Shown: positions 43,588-54,299 of the stretch, one piece after another
How the letters are laid out: each line of letters begins with the position of its first letter
Numbering within the stretch: the stretch's first letter is position 1
DNA from: Globomyces pollinis-pini
Taxonomy: Eukaryota; Chytridiomycota; Chytridiomycetes; Rhizophydiales; Globomycetaceae
Length of the DNA stretch: 64,000 nt
Reading direction: 5' to 3'
Assembly (NCBI GenBank): GCA_025399215.1
Contig: MU621091.1
Coordinates: 124,001-188,000 of the forward strand
Made by a program: the position numbers and the translations under genes
The notes under the pieces: model-generated
The model's input: the letters and a program-made list of their open reading frames with translations, nothing else
What the model was told of the DNA's origin: nothing
Databases searched by the model: none

Positions 43588-46295
43588 TTAATGTCGTTTA
43601 CGAGAAGAGTTAGGTCGATCTTTTGGGATTTGCGCTAAACGAGACGGATGTACAAACGGAGTTGGGATTGGTGCAGATGTAGCATGAGATTCAGCCTTGA
43701 TCAATGGATCTGAAGGTTCTGCTTTGATGATAGGTTCCGCCTTGACTTCTGCTTTGACAGAAGAATAAGGTTCAACTTTGACGGAAGACTCTGCTTTGAC
43801 AGAAGAATAAGGTTCTACCTTCACTTTCTTTGAGTCTTCAGAACGTTCAGGAGACCGAAGATTGCGTTTACGTTCAGGAGATCTTCTGGACTTGTTACGA
43901 TAGTTCGGTGAAGGAGATCTTCCATTTCGTTTTTCCCCAACTGGTGACCGATGTCGACGTCTTTCAGGTGAAGGTGAACGCCTTCTGCGCCTATCTGGAG
44001 ATGGAGAACGTCTTTTGCGTCTTTCAGGAGATGGTGAATGTCTTCTACGTCTTTCAAGGGATGGTGAACGTCTTCGACGGGTTTCAGGAGATTGGGACCG
44101 TTTTCTACGCCTTTCGGGTGATGGAGATCTTTTTTTACGGATTTCAGGAGATGGAGAACGTCTTCTTCGACTTACAGGCGAAGGGGATCGTCCCTTACGT
44201 CTTTCTCTGACAGGTGATTTGCGTCGGTGTCGATCTCTAGAAACAGACCTTTCCTTGCGGGTTTCAGGAGATGGTGTTCGTCTACTTCGTCTTTCATACC
44301 TTTCAGGTGAGCGAGAAGTTCGGCGGGGTTCTGGTGAATCATCTTGACGTCTACCGGCTGAAGATCGACGTTCACGCCTTGGAGGAGATGGAGACCGATG
44401 AGAAACTTTTGTTGGTGGTGATCGTCTACGTTGGCGAACTTCAGGCGAGGGTGATTTTCTCCTATCACGACGAGCGGGAGATACTGATCGTCTTGAGACT
44501 GGTTTTCTTGGAGATGCTTCAGAGTCGCTATCTGAATCAGTCTCAGAGTCAGAATCGGAGTCGGATGAGCTACTACTATCAGAACCACTGTCCGATGAGC
44601 TTGAATCATTTTGAACAACTGGTTTAGGGGCAGTCTTGATAAACTCACGTAAGTCCTCTGTCAATGCACCCATACCAATACTGGTAAAGTAATTGATAGC
44701 AAAACGAGTATTTCTAGGATTATCTTTTGGAAAGAGTCCATCAAAGACACCACGAGTAACCATTCCACCAGCAGTTTCCACTGTCACAACCAATTCCTTA
44801 TCATTCAACTTTTGACCTAACTTTGGTAATCCCATTGCTTCAACAAGTTCTTGGAATAAAATCTTGCAAAAAATACGCGAGGATGAAGTAGTATCGGCTT
44901 CAGTAAGTCGAACAAGTGCAAACACTTCCCAAGTCAATCCGTCAGATGCCAATAGATGGGAGAAAAATTTAGCAATGTTACGTAAACGATTGGTTTCAAA
45001 TCGATGGATAGTTTTATAAGTTTCTTCAAAAGCAGCACTGAAGGATGCAGCCCAATCTGGAGAGACTCTGCAAAATCTTTCGCCAAGTAATCCATAAAAG
45101 TTCACATAGTTTTTTTCTTGAGAACAACATTCTATAACCATATTCGCAAGCTCGATTTCTTGTCCAGGTTGAATTTCAAGCTTCATCAGTTTGTGAGCAC
45201 ATTCTTCGAAATTAAGGGATGACATGATTGTCAAATAAATTGCACGTCTCAAGTTGACAAGATTGGTATTCGTTTGATCTTGAATTTGAACCTTTCGTTG
45301 AGTTTCCAATTGTTCCTCATCATCATCGGATGAGCTTGATTCCTCTGAGCCAGACCCCTCCTCTTCACTAGATTCTTCACCCAATATTTCACGCTTCATA
45401 TATTCGTACTGCTGTTCATTTTCAAGGAATTTCGGGTCGTTTTTAAACACATTTAAAGATTCTTTTGTATCTAGAGGATCAGTTAGGGCTATCAAATGTG
45501 TGATCTGCTCTGATTCTTCCACGATATCCAAGCCTTCTGGAATAGACGGATTATCATTAAATTTCTCTTTTCGCACCTGAAATAGTACTTCTACCATATA
45601 TTGAGTACGCTTGTCAATTCCTCCTTCATGCAAAATCCCACGGAATCGCTCAAAGATTGCATTGCAAGCTTTGGTTGAGTCGGACAATAGAAAAGCACCA
45701 ACTTGACGCATAAAACCAACTGCTACCTCAACTGAATCGTCAGTAGGTTTCTCCAAGAGCAACATCAAGATCTGAAGTGCTATAACTTCATCAGCGACTC
45801 TTTGGTTGACCAGATGAGCAATAAAATTGGTAGATGAGAGACATGCTTGTTTATCACTTCGCTTATAAGATCTTCTGAATTGGGCCAAGAGTCTCATGAT
45901 TAGTAATTCACCAATCATTGGGAACTTTGTATTGATCACAGATACAATAGCGGAAAAGATTGGAGTGAATGGTTGTGAGGCTGCCTGAGCTTTCATTAAC
46001 GAACGACATAACAATCCTTGACCTCGAAGAAGGTTTTCACCAAAGATTTCCGGTATAATGAATTTGATATTTGACACATTAACTTTGTTGATCAAACCGT
46101 TTAATGATTTTTTCAGTGCTTCCCAAGTCAAACGTTGATAATCCTCTGAAGTCTTATCTGTGATATTCTTTTGCATCTGTTTAAGTCTTGCGGGAGTGAT
46201 ATCTAAGATGAACAAAAGTATAACTTACAAGCACCACCGGTTCTTCCAAAGAAAGACGAAGTCTCATTCACGATGACAGTTTTCTTTGATTCCAT
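43588..46295 (-). CDS. CWC22: Pre-mRNA splicing factor CWC22
   Basis: Two exons (intron 46203-46228, 26 nt) encode 893 residues. After MESKKTVIVNETSSFFGRTG comes GGAYITPARLKQMQKNITDK, then the MIF4G domain (WEALKKSLNGLINKVNVSN, LLEKPTDDSVEVAVGFMRQV, GGIDKRTQYMVEVLFQVRK). The MA3 domain follows (LRRAIYLTIMSSLNFEECAH, HRFETNRLRNIAKFFSHLL, DNPRNTRFAINYFTSIGMG). CWC22 belongs to the NTC-related set, escorts eIF4A3 for exon-junction-complex loading, and is needed before the first catalytic step. The roughly 250-residue C-terminus is an RS-type domain of many RRSPSPERR units, followed by closely spaced VKVEP/VKAEP motifs. A short extra insert (VVTVETAGGMVTRGV) lies in the MA3 region relative to human. 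Confidence 0.95.
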
Positions 46296-46541
46296 TTTGA
46301 AGTGGAATGTGGATCAGGGAGAAAAAAAAATGAGATTTTCAAGAGAGTAAGGCAAGGGGCATCAGAGAAGGAGAAGGAACCAAATAGAGAATCTTCTAGT
46401 CAAGAATGAAGCGCAATGCCGTGAAGGGTCTGCAGTTTGTCACTAGCGGTCTTTCAATCGACCTTTTCTAGATGGTTTTATATTTTTGAAATTTTTTCAA
46501 TTTTAATCGCAAAAGTAAATACTTTAGCACTAAATAGTAGG

Positions 46542-48118
46542 ATGTTCAGAGCAATTGCGAAATCATCAGTCAAGGTAGACAATAGTTCATTGCTCATCTT
46601 TAGCGATACTCCATTAAAACTACCCCAACTCCTTCCACTGCCTCCATCACTCACTCGTATGCTGCTTCCCTTGCCAGCATCCCTACCACTAGAGTTACTA
46701 AATTATCAAATGGCTTTACCATTGCTACTGAAGCTAGCTCTAACAGTAAAACCGCTACTGTAGGTGTTTGGATTGATGCTGGTTCTCGTTTTGAAAACGA
46801 AAAGAACAATGGTGTTGCCCATTTCTTGGAACATATGGCTTTCAAGGTATCAATTTTCATATACTTATTTTAAGGGAACAAAATCTCGTTCTCAACAACA
46901 GTTGGAAACTCAAATTGAGAACATGGGAGGACACTTGAATGCATACACTTCTCGTGAACAAACTGTTTACTACGCCAAGGCAATGTCCTCTGATGTTGCT
47001 GCTTCAGTAGACATCTTGGCCGATATCCTTCAAGGTTCCACTTTGGCTCCTGATGCCATTGAACGTGAACGTGGTGTTATTAACCGTGAATCCGAAGAAG
47101 TTGATAAGAACAAGGAAGAAGTTGTTTTTGATCATTTGCATGGTATTGCATTCCAAGGCAGTTCCTTAGGATACACCATTCTTGGCCCTAAAAAGAACAT
47201 TGACACTATTTCTCGCCAAGACTTGCTTGAGTACATTTCCGCAAATTATACTCCTGAAAGAATGGTAATGCTTTTTTTTTCTTGCATATTTTCTGACTTA
47301 TTTCATCTAATTTAATGAATTATTATTAAATATTTCAGGTTCTCGCTGCAGCTGGTGGAGTTGATCACGACGCTCTAGTTAAGCAAGCCGAAAAATTGTT
47401 CGGCTCATTAAAGACTGGTGTTCCACGTCCTCAATTGATTTCAAAGCCAACTTTCATTGGTTCAGATTTACGGTAATTGTTCTGACATTAATAGTTTAGT
47501 GCTCGTTTTGATTCACACCCAACTGCCCACATTGCTCTTGCTGTTGAAGGTGCTAGTTGGACCTCACCTGACTACTGGCCACTCTTGGTTGCCCAATCTA
47601 TTATTGGATCTTGGGATAGATCTTTGGGAGCTGCTAGCCACACCTCGTCTGTCTTTGCAAACAGATTTGCCAAACACGGTCTTGGTAACTCATTCATGTC
47701 ATTCAACACTTCTTACACTGATACCGGTCTCTTTGGAACCTACTTCGTCAGTGAAAATTTCAAAGAGCTTGATTTGATCTGTCACGGACTCCAACAAGAA
47801 TGGCACCGACTTGCCTCTGCTGTCAGTGACGTTGAAGTTTTCAGAGCTAAAAATCAACTGAAAACTTCTCTATTACTTTCTTTAGATGGTACTACCCCAG
47901 TCTGTGAAGATATTGGAAGACAATTACTTGTTTACGGTAAACGATTAACTCCATGGGAAATCGATGGTCTTATTGAAAAGGTTACTGCAGATCAAGTGAT
48001 GAAAGCTGTCTCTGAATATATTATTGATAGAGAAGTTGCCGTTGTTGGATACGGACCTGTTGAAGGATTATCAGATTATCTTCGTATTCGTCAAGCTATG
48101 GCTCCAATGTATCTCTGA
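46542..48118 (+). CDS. PMPCB: Mitochondrial processing peptidase beta subunit
   Basis: M16 metalloprotease of about 480 residues in five exons. Exon 1 ([11 protein letters not shown]) and the start of exon 2 form an arginine/serine-rich presequence. The inverted zinc motif HxxEH is present as [12 protein letters not shown], with the distal glutamate further on in the SEEVDKN region. [30 protein letters not shown] and [20 protein letters not shown] support the MPP-beta (not alpha) assignment, since alpha lacks HFLEH. The 22 to 27-nt-class intron near 47475-47501 uses a second AG to keep frame. It removes import presequences in the matrix. One intron near 47266-47338 is about 70 nt, unusually long here. 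Divergent from CWC22. Confidence 0.93.
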
Positions 48119-48189
48119 GTGTTTTACACATAATAAATATTCAAAGATGAATTATTTTTTTAGTTTGTTTATTACGTTTTAGAAATAGA

Positions 48190-49257
48190 TTAGCAAGACT
48201 GGTCACCAACCCAGCCATAATAGCCAGTGTGTTTCGTAACATCCAATAAACCAATGGGCATAGCACATAAAGATGATTGGTGTGCTTCTCCAGTTAGTCC
48301 TACGGTTTTGCATTCGACAGTTGTTCTCTTATCAAGTAGGGCGGAGTATGGTGTTTTGGAGTGGTAAAAACCAGCTTCTTGAAAAGGAATGATTGGCACT
48401 ATTATATTAGTCACGCCAGACTAACCTGGATCACCACGTTGAATGATACGTCTACTTCCTGCAAACTTTAAACCATCAACAAACATAGCCCAAGCCAGAT
48501 TACCTAACCTTGGAGCTCCATACGTATATAAATGAACTCGATCACTTAAATCGTTCGTGAAAGCAAAATCTGTAGCTGCCAAAGTTGCTAAAGCACCTCC
48601 CAACGAATGTCCTACAAAGAAGATTGGCCAATCAGCATGTAACTTTGCTAAATCCAAAGCTTTTGGTTGAATTTGATCACGTATTGATTCATAAACTTTC
48701 TTCATTCCTTGGTGTACCTAACAATTCAAGGTATATGCGCCATGTACCTTTATATTCGCGGGATATGCCTTATTGCTAGAAGGTTGTGGTAACCAATGAA
48801 CAACACTTTGATCCAATTCCAAATTCAATTCCAGATTTTTTAACGTTTTCGATCCTCTAAACATCACAACAATCATCTTTAATTCTTCATGATATCCTAC
48901 TAGACTAAAATATCAATCATGTGTATGTTTTAAACCTAAATCCATCTGTTTGATTGTTCTTTCCGACTGCTACAATCTGTGTTTGTTCCACTATTCCTGT
49001 ACAAACACCTTTACCACATTTCAAAGTCTCGGAATCGAATACACTAGGACAGTCTAGAGGTTAGTAGTCATAGATTACAAGTTGCAGTAGAGTATTGAGC
49101 AAATAATGAAAATGGATCGTAGGACGAAGTAGGGGCAGATAAGATTGGGTAAACGTAAATTAAAATTGTTGATAGTTTCATGGTTTAGATTTGAATATTT
49201 TGTAAATGTCACTAATCCATTTTTAAAGGTGGTCGTGGATTTCCAATTTTGACCCAA
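48190..49257 (-). CDS. Secreted class 3 (fungal) lipase
   Basis: Alpha/beta-hydrolase with the lipase_3 signature: FFVGHSLGGALATLAA (nucleophile elbow GHSLGG) and YTYGAPRLGNLAWAMFVDG, then RRIIQRGDPVPIIPFQ across a 24-nt intron (the likely catalytic Asp region) and a C-terminal HTGYYGWVGD containing the likely catalytic His. Upstream exons contribute GYHEELKMIVVMFRGSKTLK and a Cys-containing stretch CGKGVCTGIVEQTQIVAVG. The 5' end is uncertain. The most upstream plausible exon (from 49257) holds a hydrophobic stretch YFVLRSIFIICSILYC, which could be a signal anchor. Likely a secreted triacylglycerol lipase, adjacent to the GH16 cluster. Confidence 0.75.
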
Positions 49258-49441
49258 CGAACGCGTCTAAACCATTTAATGTTGAAATGATCATAGTCGA
49301 AAATATTGCTGTAAATCTATTATAGCGTTAATATTGAGCGATTTGATCATCATTGTTATAAAGCTAAAAATATACATTGATCCAATCTGAACACGTAAGT
49401 GTAACTTGGGTTCTTCATAACGTGGAGATGCTAGTGTTTTC

Positions 49442-50218
49442 ATGCACAATCAAATTTATGCTTTCAAAATGATTTTAATTAGCTTGCTACTACAATTAGC
49501 ATTGGCCCAATCTACAACATGTAATCGGGGAGGCGATTTACTATTCATGTCTGATTTTAGTACAAAAGTTGATGACTACGTATGGTGGCCGGAATATTAC
49601 TCTACAAATGGAGAAAGGCAAGTGTATGTGACAAACAGTGTTACGTTGTTTGCTGAACAAGGAAATATGATTTTAAAAGCTTATAAGGAAAAAGGAATTT
49701 GGAGATCTGCACGAGTTCGAACTGGTGACGGTTGGAATAATTTTCGAGCTGAAGTGACTTTCAAGCTAGATCGTGAATCTGATGGAGCATTTCCAGCTAT
49801 TTGGATGATCCCAGAAGGAAGAAATATTGTATGGCCTCGCGATGGAGAGATTGATTTAATGGAATATAGTCAATCTTTTCCAATTAGTCCAGTCCAACAA
49901 GGTGTTCAAACTCAACTCCAGAATAGTGGAGCAGGTCCTAAATGGCGAAATTGTAATCCAAATGTTACCGATTGGGTGACAGTTGCAGTGGAACAAACTG
50001 AGACTGCTGTGTCATTCTTTTGTAATGGCGAATTCAATGGTGCATACAAGAGACCCGAAAAATACAACCATAACAATTGGCCATTCAGTGCCAATCGTTT
50101 TCACATGACAATCAACTATGCTATACAGCCTAACTTTATGAGACCTGTTCCTAGACATATCAATTCACTTTCCATGATGGTATCAAAAGTTCAAGTAACC
50201 AGTTGTTTTGATTCTTAA
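49442..50218 (+). CDS. Secreted GH16 endo-beta-1,3-glucanase-like enzyme (copy 1)
   Basis: Intron-free 258-residue protein. A signal peptide is clear if translation starts at the internal Met at about 49469 (MILISLLLQLALAQS); the listed start adds nine residues. The GH16 jelly-roll shows the catalytic motif RDGEIDLMEYSQ (ExDxxE intact), preceded by DGAFPAIWMIP and followed by VTDWVTVAVEQTETAVSFFC and WPFSANRFHMTINYAIQP. These are laminarinase-type features. No GPI tail, so probably freely secreted. First of four homologues within 4.6 kb; copies 2 and 3 share the C-terminal pattern closely. Confidence 0.88.
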   Translation: MHNQIYAFKMILISLLLQLALAQSTTCNRGGDLLFMSDFSTKVDDYVWWPEYYSTNGERQVYVTNSVTLFAEQGNMILKAYKEKGIWRSARVRTGDGWNNFRAEVTFKLDRESDGAFPAIWMIPEGRNIVWPRDGEIDLMEYSQSFPISPVQQGVQTQLQNSGAGPKWRNCNPNVTDWVTVAVEQTETAVSFFCNGEFNGAYKRPEKYNHNNWPFSANRFHMTINYAIQPNFMRPVPRHINSLSMMVSKVQVTSCFDS

Positions 50219-50296
50219 AACAATAAAAAAACATATCAAATTACTGGCTGTTGTGATGAACATCTATCGAGTGTTTATTACAGGTCAAGATTACGA

Positions 50297-50881
50297 TCAA
50301 GTACTTGCGTATTTAGCGATAATGCGAGATAGAGTATTTCTGTTTCGGACTGTCAAATCACATTCCAATAGCTTTTCAAAAGAGACTTTAAATAGTGGAG
50401 ATTCACTCATTTTCGTTTTGGAATACCAGACATATTCTAAATCACGACACACTAATTGATCTTCATCCGAAGAATGCTTCATTAACAAGTTTCGCTTCTC
50501 TTCTGTTAATTTTGATTTTAAAAATGCAATATTGGTTGTTGGATAGGAGGTATCAAGTGATTGGATAATATCTTGTAATTCAGAAATAGACCTGACAAAG
50601 ACAGGAATTGTACCAAATTCTGACTCTAAAAACTCTTCAATATGAGAATGAACTGGAGGAGATTTGGAAGTAAATATAACATTTCCACTAGCAATGAAAG
50701 TTTCTACATCCTTATATCCAGCATTGACAAATGATTTTGCTAAATCTTTCATTAAAATACGTCGGCCTCCCACATTGATACCACGAAGAAAAGCACAATA
50801 TTTCATTGTTGGACGTGATTTTTTAGAAGTTGATTCAGTCTCTGTTTCCTTTGTTGATTTTTCTGGTGTTTTTCTTTTCAT
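50297..50881 (-). CDS. DUF1697 family protein
   Basis: Single-exon 194-residue protein. After a Lys/Ser/Thr-rich N-terminal tail of about 25 residues, the domain begins MKYCAFLRGINVGGRRI. It continues LMKDLAKSFVNAGYKDVETF, IASGNVIFTS, and a C-terminal half with FVRSISELQDIIQSL and RNTLSRIIAKYA. The LRGINVGG and YIxSGNVIF motifs define DUF1697, which is mainly bacterial and of unknown function. Its position between GH16 genes and the lack of introns raise the possibility of transfer from bacteria; the added N-terminal extension may be a eukaryotic addition. Confidence 0.9.
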   Translation of the reverse strand: MKRKTPEKSTKETETESTSKKSRPTMKYCAFLRGINVGGRRILMKDLAKSFVNAGYKDVETFIASGNVIFTSKSPPVHSHIEEFLESEFGTIPVFVRSISELQDIIQSLDTSYPTTNIAFLKSKLTEEKRNLLMKHSSDEDQLVCRDLEYVWYSKTKMSESPLFKVSFEKLLECDLTVRNRNTLSRIIAKYAST

Positions 50882-51079
50882 AGGAAAGAATTCTATTTAA
50901 AAAAAACTCACGGTTCACTCTCTACAGCGCGTAAAACTTTACAAAATCTTATCAATACAAAGGGATATTATCTCTAAAAACCATTAAAGAATTCAAAAAA
51001 AAAAAAAAAAACTTGAAACACCAACGCTTAATTTGGAAGTGATGTAAATCCATCAAAAACGTTCCTAAACTTAACCATA

Positions 51080-51874
51080 ATGTCCCCAACTTTACTCTTA
51101 TTGCTTATTCAAAGTGTTTTCGGACAGCAAACTACATGTGTGAGAGGTGGAAACAATCTTTACACATCATCCTTCTCTCGTGGTGTTGATTCAAGCTTTT
51201 GGAGTCACGAATACTATTCCCCAAATGGAGAACGACAGGTTTATACTAACAATGCAGATACTTTCTATACCAGTGGTGGAAACTTGGTCATCAGAGCGTT
51301 CAAGGATAATAGAGGAACGTGGAATTCCGCTCGATTGCTCGCAAATAGAGGATGGAACAATTTCCGTGCAGAAGTGGTATTTAAACTAGACCAAGCTGTT
51401 GATGGAGCATTCCCGGCCATTTGGATGCAACCTGTTGGTGGATGGGCACCAGATGATGGAGAAATTGATTTGATGGAATACAGTCAAGCATTTCCAGTAA
51501 GTCCAGTACAACAAGCAGTACAAACAAGATCACAAAATAATGGGTGGGGGCCAACATTTAGAAGATGCAACCCTGATGTAACCAATTGGGTAAATGTTGC
51601 TGTTGAACAAACCGATAGAGCTGTTACATTCTATTGTAATGGTCAACTTAGTGGTGCATACAATCGTCCTGAAAATTCCAATTTCGATAATTGGCCTTTC
51701 TCAAGCAAACAATACGCGCTAACTTTGAATTATGCTATTCAACCTTCTTTTATGGGGCCTGTTCCAGATCATGTTAATTCTTTGTCCATGACTATCTCGT
51801 CAATCAAAGTCACATCATGTTTTTCAGATGCTAACGGAAGTAACAACATGGTGGTTGGTAGCGCACCGTTATAA
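51080..51874 (+). CDS. Secreted GH16 endo-beta-1,3-glucanase-like enzyme (copy 2)
   Basis: 264 residues, no introns. Signal peptide MSPTLLLLLIQSVFGQ, then TTCVRGGNNLYTSSFS. The catalytic motif is DDGEIDLMEYSQ with all three acidic residues. Shared GH16 landmarks are GAFPAIWMQP, CNPDVTNWVNVAVEQT and WPFSSKQYALTLNYAIQP. The C-terminal extension SNNMVVGSAPL resembles the one in copy 3. A run of about 17 A (50995-51011) precedes the gene. Probably secreted and acting on beta-1,3-glucan; exact linkage preference is unknown. Confidence 0.88.
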   Translation: MSPTLLLLLIQSVFGQQTTCVRGGNNLYTSSFSRGVDSSFWSHEYYSPNGERQVYTNNADTFYTSGGNLVIRAFKDNRGTWNSARLLANRGWNNFRAEVVFKLDQAVDGAFPAIWMQPVGGWAPDDGEIDLMEYSQAFPVSPVQQAVQTRSQNNGWGPTFRRCNPDVTNWVNVAVEQTDRAVTFYCNGQLSGAYNRPENSNFDNWPFSSKQYALTLNYAIQPSFMGPVPDHVNSLSMTISSIKVTSCFSDANGSNNMVVGSAPL

Positions 51875-51937
51875 TCCGTGTTCTTTTTTTATCAATATCA
51901 ATAAATTTAAAAAGCTTAGTTGTTTGGAGATAATTTA

Positions 51938-52732
51938 TTAATTTTCTGGAGCACTTCCCATCACTGCATGAGAGCTGCCTGTGGACCTACTAAAGCAATC
52001 GGTCACCACAACAGAGGATATAAACATTGATAGAGATTCAATTCCTCTTGGTGGAGGAGGCATAAAATAGGGTTGAATGGCATAGTTGAGAATCAACGAG
52101 AAAGGTTTGTTTGCAAATGGCCAATTGTTAATATTTGCATCTCTTGGCTTCACGTATGCACCACTAAACTGACCATTACAGAAAAATGAGACGGCTTCAT
52201 CAGTTTGTTCAACAGCAACAGATACCCAATTCGTTACATCAGGATTACAATTTCGCCATTTGGGACCACCACCACTATTCTGATTTTGAGTTTGAACACC
52301 TTGCTGTACTGGCGAGACAGGAAATGCTTGACTGTATTCCATAATATTAATTTCACCATCTCTTGGCCAAATTCCATCAACTGGTAACATCCAAATAGCT
52401 GGAAAAGCACCATTTACAGCTTGGTCTAGCCTAAACCGGACTTCAGCTCTGAAATTGTTCCAACCCCGAAAACTGCGAACTCTAGCAGATTTCCATTGAT
52501 TTCTGTCCTTGAAGGCCCTCAAGACCATATTACCATCAGCAGCAAATAGTGTTTGACTATCAGTTGTATATATCTGTTTTTCACCATTTGTGGAATAATA
52601 TTCAGGAAACCAAACGTGAGGATCCACTCCATTTGAAAAATCCGACCTGAATAACACATTCCCACCTGATTGACAAGACGATTGGGCAAGTATTTGGTTT
52701 AAATAAGCGAGAAGGTAAATCAAAGCAACCAT
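51938..52732 (-). CDS. Secreted GH16-like protein with altered catalytic triad (copy 3)
   Basis: 264 residues, no introns, convergent with copy 2 (63 bp between stops). Signal peptide MVALIYLLAYLNQILAQ, then SSCQSGGNVLFRSDFSNGV. It matches copies 1 and 2 over most of its length (GAFPAIWMLP, CNPDVTNWVSVAVEQT, WPFANKPFSLILNYAIQP). The catalytic motif, however, reads RDGEINIMEY: the central Asp of ExDxxE is Asn (codon AAT). Both glutamates are kept. Activity may be reduced or altered, or the protein may act as a glucan-binding or decoy protein. The C-terminus SSHAVMGSAPEN parallels copy 2. Confidence 0.85.
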   Translation of the reverse strand: MVALIYLLAYLNQILAQSSCQSGGNVLFRSDFSNGVDPHVWFPEYYSTNGEKQIYTTDSQTLFAADGNMVLRAFKDRNQWKSARVRSFRGWNNFRAEVRFRLDQAVNGAFPAIWMLPVDGIWPRDGEINIMEYSQAFPVSPVQQGVQTQNQNSGGGPKWRNCNPDVTNWVSVAVEQTDEAVSFFCNGQFSGAYVKPRDANINNWPFANKPFSLILNYAIQPYFMPPPPRGIESLSMFISSVVVTDCFSRSTGSSHAVMGSAPEN

Positions 52733-53103
52733 TGAATATTCAATTTACCACATCAACGTCATTTCTTTTATAGACAGATAATGCAGTGGCACATATAACC
52801 AGAAAAGGCTACTTGCGGTAACTACCATAAACAAACTATATCTCATCTACTGACTTGGATATGACAAGTAGAACAAGTAGGTTAGCAATTCATTTTAATG
52901 CTGTCATTGAATTTTCTTTGTCAATCCATTTGGTTCACTGTTAGAAGGGACCTTTGAAACACGTATCAATTGTTTTTTTTTTTGTGAAACAGGTTACTAA
53001 AATAAAGAATTATGAATCTAAAAATGACGTACATGGAAGCAACACAGATAGGAATTTAAATCAATTTGTTTTATTCTAAAGAGATGTGATGTCTGTAATA
53101 TTA
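52733..53103. other. Intergenic stretch with T tract
   Basis: No gene seen. Contains an 11-base T run near 52972-52982 and is otherwise low in features; presumably the promoter of GH16 copy 3 and the 3' flank of copy 4. Confidence 0.4.
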
Positions 53104-54020
53104 CTATTTCAGGAAATAGAATAGAAATATCATAAGCAACGCTATAGAGTTGAATGTAGATGGGTTTCCTGACTTAGATGGTTCTGGAACACCAGTGGCA
53201 GTAGTGACAGAAGTCAAAGAAGTTACTGGGATAGATGGAGCAGGGTTGCAGTCATAAACAGTCACGTTAGAGATGGTCATTTTAAGCGTGTCAATGTTAT
53301 CGGGCACACGAGCACTCCATTGTGGTTCGACGGCATATGCGATTGTTAATCCGAACGGGTATTCTTGACTATATGGCCACTGTGAAATTGTAAACGGATC
53401 GGGTCGATTATATGTTCCACTTTCAACGTCATTACAAAGGAATTGAATCGATTTATCTAATTTTATAACTGATACTTTCACAAAGTTGGTGACATCAGGT
53501 CTGCAATTGTAGAATGCAATTCCTGTCCCAGAGTTACCATATTGAGTTTGAATAGTTTGTATTAATGGAGTATTGGGAAATACTGTATTAAACTCCATTA
53601 AATCAATTTCCCCATCTTTGGGCCTAACTAAATAAATACTTATGGAGTTGATTACCAAGATACTTTGTCTCCTCGTGGTAAAATAAATATCGAAGGAAAC
53701 GCTCCAGGAGACACTTTGTCCAACTTGAATGTCACATCCATTCTAAAGTATAACCATTCGGCTGCAGTTCGAACTCTGGCCGAAGTCCAGTCACCATTTG
53801 GTTGTCTAAGAGCGCTAAGAACTAATGCACCATCAACAACATCAATATTTGAAGAAGTATTAGTGTAAATTTGACGCTCTCCATTGACATGAAAGTAATC
53901 ATGGTGCCAATTGTGCAACTCGGATTTGGTAAACCTTGACTGAAAGAGAGTAGTTCCATTTGGATAGCAGATATCTGGAGAGGCAGAAGCCATTAGGGGG
54001 AAGTTAGAATGAACCAGCAT
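53104..54020 (-). CDS. GH16 endo-beta-1,3-glucanase-like enzyme, GPI type (copy 4)
   Basis: Two exons. The intron (about 53620-53651, 32 nt) uses a second AG so that DKVSW joins PKDGEIDLMEF, giving an intact ExDxxE motif. Upstream are CYPNGTTLFQSRF, HVNGERQIYTNTSSNI and GAFPSIFILPRG; downstream VTNFVKVSVIKLDKSIQFLC and WPYSQEYPFGLTIAYAVEP. The C-terminus is Ser/Thr/Pro-rich and ends SIALLMIFLFYFLK, a likely GPI-attachment signal, so this copy is probably wall- or membrane-bound, unlike copies 1 to 3. The listed start (MLVHSNFPLMASA) gives a poor signal peptide; an upstream exon is likely. Confidence 0.8.
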
Positions 54021-54299
54021 TTTGACAATTGGAAGAGATAAAGTGGCCTAAAGTATTTAAGGAAATTCATAGCGGTAAACGAGGCACAAGCGGAGTATCC
54101 AATTAGCAAATAGATACCAATCGTAAGGTCGTGTGTGGTAAATACTATACGTGATTGGTTGAAAACTCGACAGATTCCATCCTGTTCAATGTATTGAATT
54201 GTTGAATTTTTTTCATCCAATTCACTGACTGATTTCTAATTCAATTGAAAATTCAATCCACAAATTTGAACACACAAAGGACGGTAGAAAATTCATCAA

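Noticed and set aside
43821..44648. Extra long open frames on both strands over the CWC22 RS region
   Set aside because: Low-complexity arginine/serine codons open other frames; no independent gene features.
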